Shown: in pieces, positions 58,493-64,000 of the stretch | How positions within the stretch are numbered: the first letter of the stretch is position 1 | Layout of the letters: each line of letters starts with the position of its first letter | Assembly (NCBI RefSeq): GCF_003590095.1 | Contig: NC_039493.1 | Span: 8,928,001 to 8,992,000 of the forward strand | Direction of reading: 5' to 3' | DNA length: 64,000 nt | Source: Trichoplusia ni | Lineage: Eukaryota > Arthropoda > Insecta > Lepidoptera > Noctuidae | Made by a program: the position numbers and the translations under genes | Notes under the pieces: model-generated | What the model was told of the DNA's origin: nothing | Databases searched by the model: none | The model's input: only the letters and a program-made list of their open reading frames with translations

Positions 58493-60180
58493 TTAAAATG
58501 TATATTATTTAAATAAAATATTGATGATGAAACAGATTTTATAATAAATAAAATCCAAAGAGTAAGTAGATTTTACTTTAATAAATCAAAATACAAGTAT
58601 TCAAGCTTTAATTTGAACGTCAAAAATAACTGTCAGTAACTTCAACTGTCATAACAAAAAACCTAACCTCTATTTCTGAAAGTAAATAGACATTAAATAA
58701 AACAAAGAATTATAGATCTATTTTACGTGATTAAGATAATTTCACACGGAAGAAAGAAAAATGTAAGCAATTATATTTTATTTTATAGAAGCGGTATGAT
58801 AGCGTATGTTTTTCGTAGTAAATAGAATTTGTGTTCATCAATCAAAAACTTCGTGAAACGACCGGCTAAAATTCACTACTCTCTCCATTCACAGTGTTAT
58901 ACTGTCTTCTTCTTCCAGCATTGAAAGAATAAATATATAAATATACTTGTTTATTTTCTTACAAATATGACTACAGTATGGGCAATGCTCTTAAGAGCTA
59001 TTAAATGCTATTAAAATTACAGTCATTTGTTAGACGCCTTCATAATACATTTATTTGTTTCTGATGACATAAGAGTTATTTAAGATTACAATACAAAACA
59101 AAATTGTCTATATTAGCAAAATTGTAGGAAAATGTATTAAGTAATATTATGACCTAATGTGTATATCCGCATTTATTATTATTTTTTATTAATATGTATC
59201 TCAATCTTAATAATTAATCTATATTGTGTGATATCAGACAACTTTTTTTTATTTGATCATTGTTATAAAATTTTGTCCACAATCTCTATACTATTGTCTT
59301 TACGGCTTTCACAGGAGCTCACATTCATGGCATATTCATTTACTTGTAGCTGTCTAGGAAATACATTGCCATTCAATTCTAGTCCTAATTATTATTCCAT
59401 GTAAAAAAGTACATATTAGCATACAGATATTATTTAGTTTCTATATTTAAAATAAAGTCACAAGGTTGTAGGTAGAGGAATAAGTAGAATATTACATTGA
59501 GAAGGTAACATAATATATTTAATATTGAAAGCATTATGTATGTACTTAGTATTCCTCAAATATGGGGTTTCTTGAATACATGTCTGCCTTCTAAGTAGCT
59601 AGAAACCTATAAAACTAAGGATAATTTGATAAAATATATTTATTTTATCAATAAGGCTTTAACTTTATAAGTAATAAAAGCTCACCCAAAGTTTGGGCAA
59701 TAAATGAGGGGGCCCAAAAAAATAGAAGTGTTGTATGTTTTGCTATAGGCTGAGTTCTTAAACAAATAATAATGTTCCCCGTTTAAAATCAGTAGAGGTG
59801 TTTCTTATACAATGCAGCTGTGACAGACACAAGTCAATGTGTTTTTTTTTCTAATTTTATGCAAAAAATACACAATGCTCTTTCCAAAAACTCTTAATTT
59901 TAATTTAAACAAAGAACCTGATTTTATATGTAGACATTGGGAAGCTAATTTGTACTTTAAAATAAGGATAAATCAACATATACTTAATAAAGCCTTACAA
60001 TAATATCCACTTAATAGTCAAACCGTATTGAATAATTTATTTAATAAATATGTTGTTTCTTCAAAGTATCATATTAACAAATGTTATGTAACATGCAAAA
60101 AGCCAGTAAAAGTACCACATCATACATCCACAGTGAATACGACGCAAAAATAGTTATGTTTACATCCTTTCAACTGTAGG
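58493..60180. other. AT-rich intergenic stretch
   Basis: No coding exon, RNA gene or clear repeat is seen. It could be a 3' UTR of a minus-strand transcript ending in the 60.2 kb block, but no direct evidence fixes this. Confidence 0.45.
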
Positions 60181-60183
60181 TGT

Positions 60184-60424
60184 CTATTTGTGTATGAAGA
60201 GAATCGATTGTTCACCTTCGTTTAAATACGTAACATAGTGTAACGATGTCGGGCTGTATTTGAACATCCGGGCGGGTCCAGCGGGCTTCCACACCTTGAC
60301 CCAGGTGGGCGTAACGTCGCAATAGGTCAGAAGGGGGCCGCGCGCGGGGGCGACGGGGCTATGTTTGGGCGGGCGTAGTAGCGTAGTGACGTCAGTGACG
60401 CGCAGTATCGACCCCTGCCGGAGC
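60184..60424 (-). CDS. Candidate terminal exon on minus strand, unidentified
   Basis: After a CTCCGGCAG acceptor-like site the minus strand is open for about 80 codons to a TAG at 60184-60186. The product starts GSILRVTDVTTLLRPPKH and ends EGEQSILFIHK. The C-terminal 30 codons stay open although the DNA there is AT-rich, which argues for coding. A second open stretch lies just upstream in the same frame (about 60575-60438, including ISSKRAMSDVDKLPAG), separated by one TGA. I do not recognise the protein. It may instead be a CpG-rich promoter read by chance. Confidence 0.3.
60387..60394. promoter_or_regulatory. Perfect CRE palindrome TGACGTCA in a GC-rich block
   Basis: The full CREB/ATF consensus is followed by a TGACG half-site and preceded by a GGGCGGG GC-box-like run (60367-60373). 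It lies about 860 bp upstream of the UPF0489 gene start. It may serve that gene or a minus-strand gene. Confidence 0.45.
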
Positions 60425-60600
60425 CGTCACAACACCCCTCCCGACCTGCACCCGCGCCCGGACAGCTCCGCGCAACTACGCCGCGCGCCAGCCGGAAGTT
60501 TGTCGACGTCGCTCATGGCCCGCTTTGATGAGATCCGCACGCCGCCGTACCGCAACCCCTCCCCCACCACTCTGCCACTTCAAATATTATGACGCCTTGC

Positions 60601-61257
60601 AAAAGAGATAGCAGCCTTGCTTCATATTTCGATCCATATGGAGGTTACTATTAAGGCAGTAATATTTGACTTATTCTGGCATGGAATTAGGGAAAACAAA
60701 ACTTTCATAGGTATTCGTGTTTCAAGTTGTGTGAAAGAAGTTGCCGTTGTCGCAGTGTTAAATATTTAAAGTAAAGCAATGTTATAATAAAAGTATTGTA
60801 TCTTATGATGTAATGCCATTATGGACAAAATTATAAAAGGATGGTGCCATAAGTATAAAAACGGAGTTGTTTCAAATGCGCAGTAGCTACGAACAACAGG
60901 GTGGGCCTCTCCTTACATTTTTCCGATGTTCTTATTCTTACCTTGACCCAAATTAGAAAAGCCCTCGAATATACCAAATAAGTTTGAGAGTGAAAGTCGG
61001 TTGTTTCGACAAAGGAGGGATTTCATTGTTTACTAACGTAAACCGTACTCGTGAAATTTTAGAGAATTATGTCACGACTAAAATTAAAAATATATCTTGT
61101 TGTTGCTGAACATTATTTTTCTCTGTTCTAACCAACTTTATACAGAATATTGTGTATTTTTCCAGCAATATTAGCTAGTGCCCGTAGACATGTTTCAATA
61201 TATTTATCTAAATAGGCTGAAATAAAGTAACTTAATAAATTTCTGAAGATAAAACTA
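60601..61257 (+). other. Presumed UPF0489 upstream region and 5' UTR
   Basis: AT-rich, with no convincing exon on either strand. The start codon at 61258 follows AAAACTA directly. No TATA box or start site is claimed. Confidence 0.4.
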
Positions 61258-62558
61258 ATGGCTGAAATTCGAGGAACTGCTCATACGCCCCTGAAACAAT
61301 TTAAAAAGATTCCTATTTATGTCGTCGAAGAACACAATGATGCATTACAGTTCATTTATTCAGCCATTGGTGGCAAGAAGTTACCATTAGAGGGAACGAC
61401 TCTCCTACACTTAGATGCGCATCCAGATATGCTAATTGATCGCAAATTGAAAGGAGAGGAAGCACGTTCAGGGAGACAAGTTTTGCCGTTATTACAAATT
61501 GAAAACTGGATCGTGCCAGCAGTGGCCGCTGGACATATCGACCGAGTAGTGTGGCTGCGTCCGCCTTGGGCAGGACAGTTCCGCGACGACACACGCGCTA
61601 TACATGTCGGAGACCACCCTACAACAGGCGAGCTTCGAGTAGATTGCAAGGAACCATATTACCTCTCTGATGCTTTATATTCATCGAAACTAATCAATAA
61701 GAAAAAGTTTATTTTTACGACAGCAGAACTTTCTGATTCCGCGCTCGCTGAAGATCATAACAACATACAAAAATTAGTAACGCACCTCAACATTACGCAG
61801 CCGTATGTTCTCGACATCGATTTAGATTTTTTTAGCACAGGAAATCCTTTTCTCTCATTATATGAAAACATAAAAGTTTACGATCGATTGCAACCGATAT
61901 TTGATTTCAAACTTCCCGATAACGATGAAACTGAAACAATCGATAAAGTTGTTGAATCAAGAGAACGACAACTTGAAGAACTTGAAAACTTGTTCCAACA
62001 CTTGGAAAAGTTTGATAACTTGGATGAATACGAAGGCGAACAATCTCACACGTATCACATGGTAAGTGGAATTTGAATAATAATATGTTGAAGTTATTTT
62101 TAAGCTTTGTAATGATTATTTCGATGTATTTTAACCAGGTAGCCGATTTAGCCGCTGCTATAAATGAAGAGGCTAAGAAGTTGAATGAGAAGCCCGATTG
62201 GTGGGCTGTTTTTGCAGGAGGATGCACACGTGATCAAGGAGGGTTACCTTACCACATAAGTACCGAACAAGAAATACAGAGACTAGTTAAGGATGCACTA
62301 GTGCCATTATTAAAGAACATACCTCCGCCTATTCTTATAACAGTTGCAAGATCTACTGATGATGGCTATTGCCCACCTCATCAGGTGATGACTAAAACCT
62401 CTTTGTATTTAATAAAAAGTATTTGTTAAAACACTCAATAATAATTTTATTTTTGTGTTTAGGTGGAGTACATACAATCCCTTGTGTTGGAGACTTTAAA
62501 AGAAATGTATGATGCAGATGACCCCGCTTTGCATTACCTTACTGTTAATACCTTTTAA
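61258..62558 (+). CDS. UPF0489 family protein (C5orf22 homologue), complete, 3 exons
   Basis: Exons 61258-62061, 62139-62384 and 62463-62558 join in phase 0 (ATG|GTAAGT; CAG|GTGATG) to 381 aa ending LTVNTF. The human relative is somewhat longer (about 440 aa). Conserved features: IPIYVVEEHNDAL (18-30), HLDAHPDM (51-58), WIVPAVAAGHIDRVVWLRPPW (84-104), VLDIDLDFFS (184-193), and CPPHQ near the end of exon 2. No signal peptide or membrane segment is visible. Function is unknown in the family. The DAHxD and DxDxDFF strings resemble metal-ligand motifs of the arginase/deacetylase fold, which would suit a hydrolase (inference). AATAAA at 62625-62630 is a likely poly(A) signal. Confidence 0.93.
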
Positions 62559-64000
62559 TGTAGAAACGAGGTTTCCGCTGCCACTAAATGCGAGAGTTGT
62601 ACGAAAATCTGTTTGTTGTTGAGTAATAAAAGTAAATAATTACAGTTAATTCGTTTCATTTATTATAATACAACCAAAAATTTATAACTTTCCGTTATTA
62701 TTTATTTTTAAAAACGCTTTTCTCAAGCCCATTTGTCCGGATCGCCCGGCTTGTTTCTTATCCGACCGAAGTCCTTAAATCATGAACCATCGCAACGTTG
62801 GCGTCACGAATCAAACTAGTTTAGTAGTAATTTTTATTTACTTTAAGAAATCCATCAAAATACATGCACTTAATGGTTTACAAAGCACATAGGTCCTAAC
62901 CAACACCTCTCACAAAAAGTTTACATAAGTTTAAAGTAAGTTGTGAAAGAGAGGCGCCTAGCTACAACGAGTAGCGCACTGTCGCTCTTCCACATGACTT
63001 TAATAATATTACTTAAAGAGGTTGTGATAGGCGCGGAGTTTACTGCCTTTCAACTTTATCCTGATCTCACCATACACGTGTTTTATAGCTATACTCTACA
63101 AAGAGTAGGTCAGCCTAAATAATAAGTAGTGCTAACGGAAAGTTTAATCATCATTTTTAAATAAAAACAATCATATTAAATTACGTGATGTTATTAGCGA
63201 AATAAATGCTAAGCTTCGTGCAATAATAAAGCTAGATAGAAAAACAAAAGCCACTTCTACCTTTAGAATGCTATATACTCAGTCTATCGCATTACATACG
63301 TCTGCATAAAATTCCTTTTTGTACATAAGGGGTTTTTTACGATACTCTATTGTTTTTATGTTATTTAAAATATATTGCCCAAACTCTCGTGCTGATCACC
63401 CCCGGGCTCGCACCTGCTCGTAACAATAGCATATTATGAAGATACCTCTGACATTCATTTCCCTGTGTAAACTATTATTGTATAGCATTGAAGAGCATGT
63501 GTTGTTTGGACTGTTTGGAGTCGCTTTAGAGTCATTGAATGACTCGTAAATTTGTTTATACGACGGCTTTGCGTACCGTCGGAAGACGCATACTCATTCA
63601 AATCTGGTGCCAAATGCATCGCAGTAAGTCACTTGTGACGTTTTTATGCAAACAATATGCACTGTGATTTCCGTAGCGAACTATTGTGGGATTACTACTG
63701 CGCCGTTCAGAAGTTTATTGCAGCTCGATATTTTTAAATCTCAGACTAGAGCTACAGAGCGTGACTTCGGAATCTTTTTTCTTATTAAAAACGTGAATTT
63801 ACCACTTGTAGTGTTATGGTGCCTCAGACAGCTGTGAATGTGCCAAAAGTAAGAAATCGAGTACAAGACAATAACAACAAAATGGCGTAACAGGACCACC
63901 TGGATGTCAAATGGTAGGTATTCAGCAAAACCTGGTATTTCATAAAATTTTACTTTCGACATCAGTCATTTCATTAAGATCATAGTATGTATCATTCTAG
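62559..64000. other. 3' flank without supported gene
   Basis: Apart from the UPF0489 poly(A) signal no gene is recognised. Minus-strand AATAAA strings (plus TTTATT near 62662 and 62834) would allow a converging minus-strand gene whose 3' UTR fills this stretch. A minus-strand ATG at 63962 opens MSKVKFYEIPGFAEYLPFDI before a CAG|GTGGTC donor-like site, but nothing supports it as real. Confidence 0.35.
62625..62630 (+). terminator. Poly(A) signal AATAAA for the UPF0489 gene
   Basis: Canonical hexamer 67 nt after the stop codon in AGTAATAAAAGT. Confidence 0.6.

Noticed and set aside
63741..63962. A minus-strand frame starting MSKVKFYEIPGF with a donor-like site
   Set aside because: It is short and AT-rich and matches no family I know. 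No acceptor or second exon is inside the window, so it is left as a note only.
1..64000. CRISPR arrays, operons, Shine-Dalgarno sites or phage genes
   Set aside because: The window is intron-rich animal nuclear DNA. No regular spacer-repeat arrays or bacterial gene order were seen.

Overview
This window is animal nuclear DNA, most likely from a moth or butterfly (Lepidoptera). Compact GC-rich exons sit in AT-rich introns with GT..AG boundaries. The repeats fit Lepidoptera: tRNA-derived SINEs resembling HaSE elements, a 5S-rRNA-like SINE, a Helitron-like element ending in CTAG, and a non-LTR retrotransposon with RNase H. I cannot name the species. Four protein-coding genes are supported. I assembled each by hand from splice sites, and all four chains keep reading frame across every junction.

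Layout. (1) 443-29441, + strand: 23 exons encoding 1143 aa of a voltage-gated calcium channel alpha2/delta subunit. Its signal-peptide exon(s) lie left of the window. It is followed by a long AT-rich 3' UTR to about 32485. (2) 32969-40948, - strand: all 18 coding exons of the exosome-assisting RNA helicase MTR4 (1030 aa), tail-to-tail with gene 1. (3) 41202-48397: a nested mobile-element cluster between the divergent MTR4 and lamin genes. An inverted-repeat DNA element with TTA target duplications was entered by a 6.5 kb non-LTR retrotransposon (12-bp duplication). That element was itself entered by the 5'-truncated end of a second non-LTR element, which breaks ORF2 inside the endonuclease/RT linker. 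(4) 48803-55940, + strand: ten exons of a B-type nuclear lamin (614 aa, C-terminal CRIM CaaX box). (5) 55941-61257: lamin 3' UTR and intergenic DNA. It holds a 5S-like SINE with an 18-bp target duplication and a GC-rich block with a perfect CRE. That block also carries a mostly open minus-strand frame. (6) 61258-62558, + strand: three exons of a UPF0489 (C5orf22-type) protein (381 aa). (7) 62559-64000: no supported gene.

The genes do not form one pathway: neuronal calcium-channel trafficking, nuclear RNA surveillance, nuclear lamina, and a protein of unknown function. The main points of interest are an alpha2/delta subunit whose metal-binding MIDAS motif has decayed, a 15-nt microexon in the same gene, the three-level transposon nest next to two housekeeping promoters, a perfect 30-bp hairpin in an MTR4 intron, and the possible unannotated exon block near 60.2-60.6 kb.
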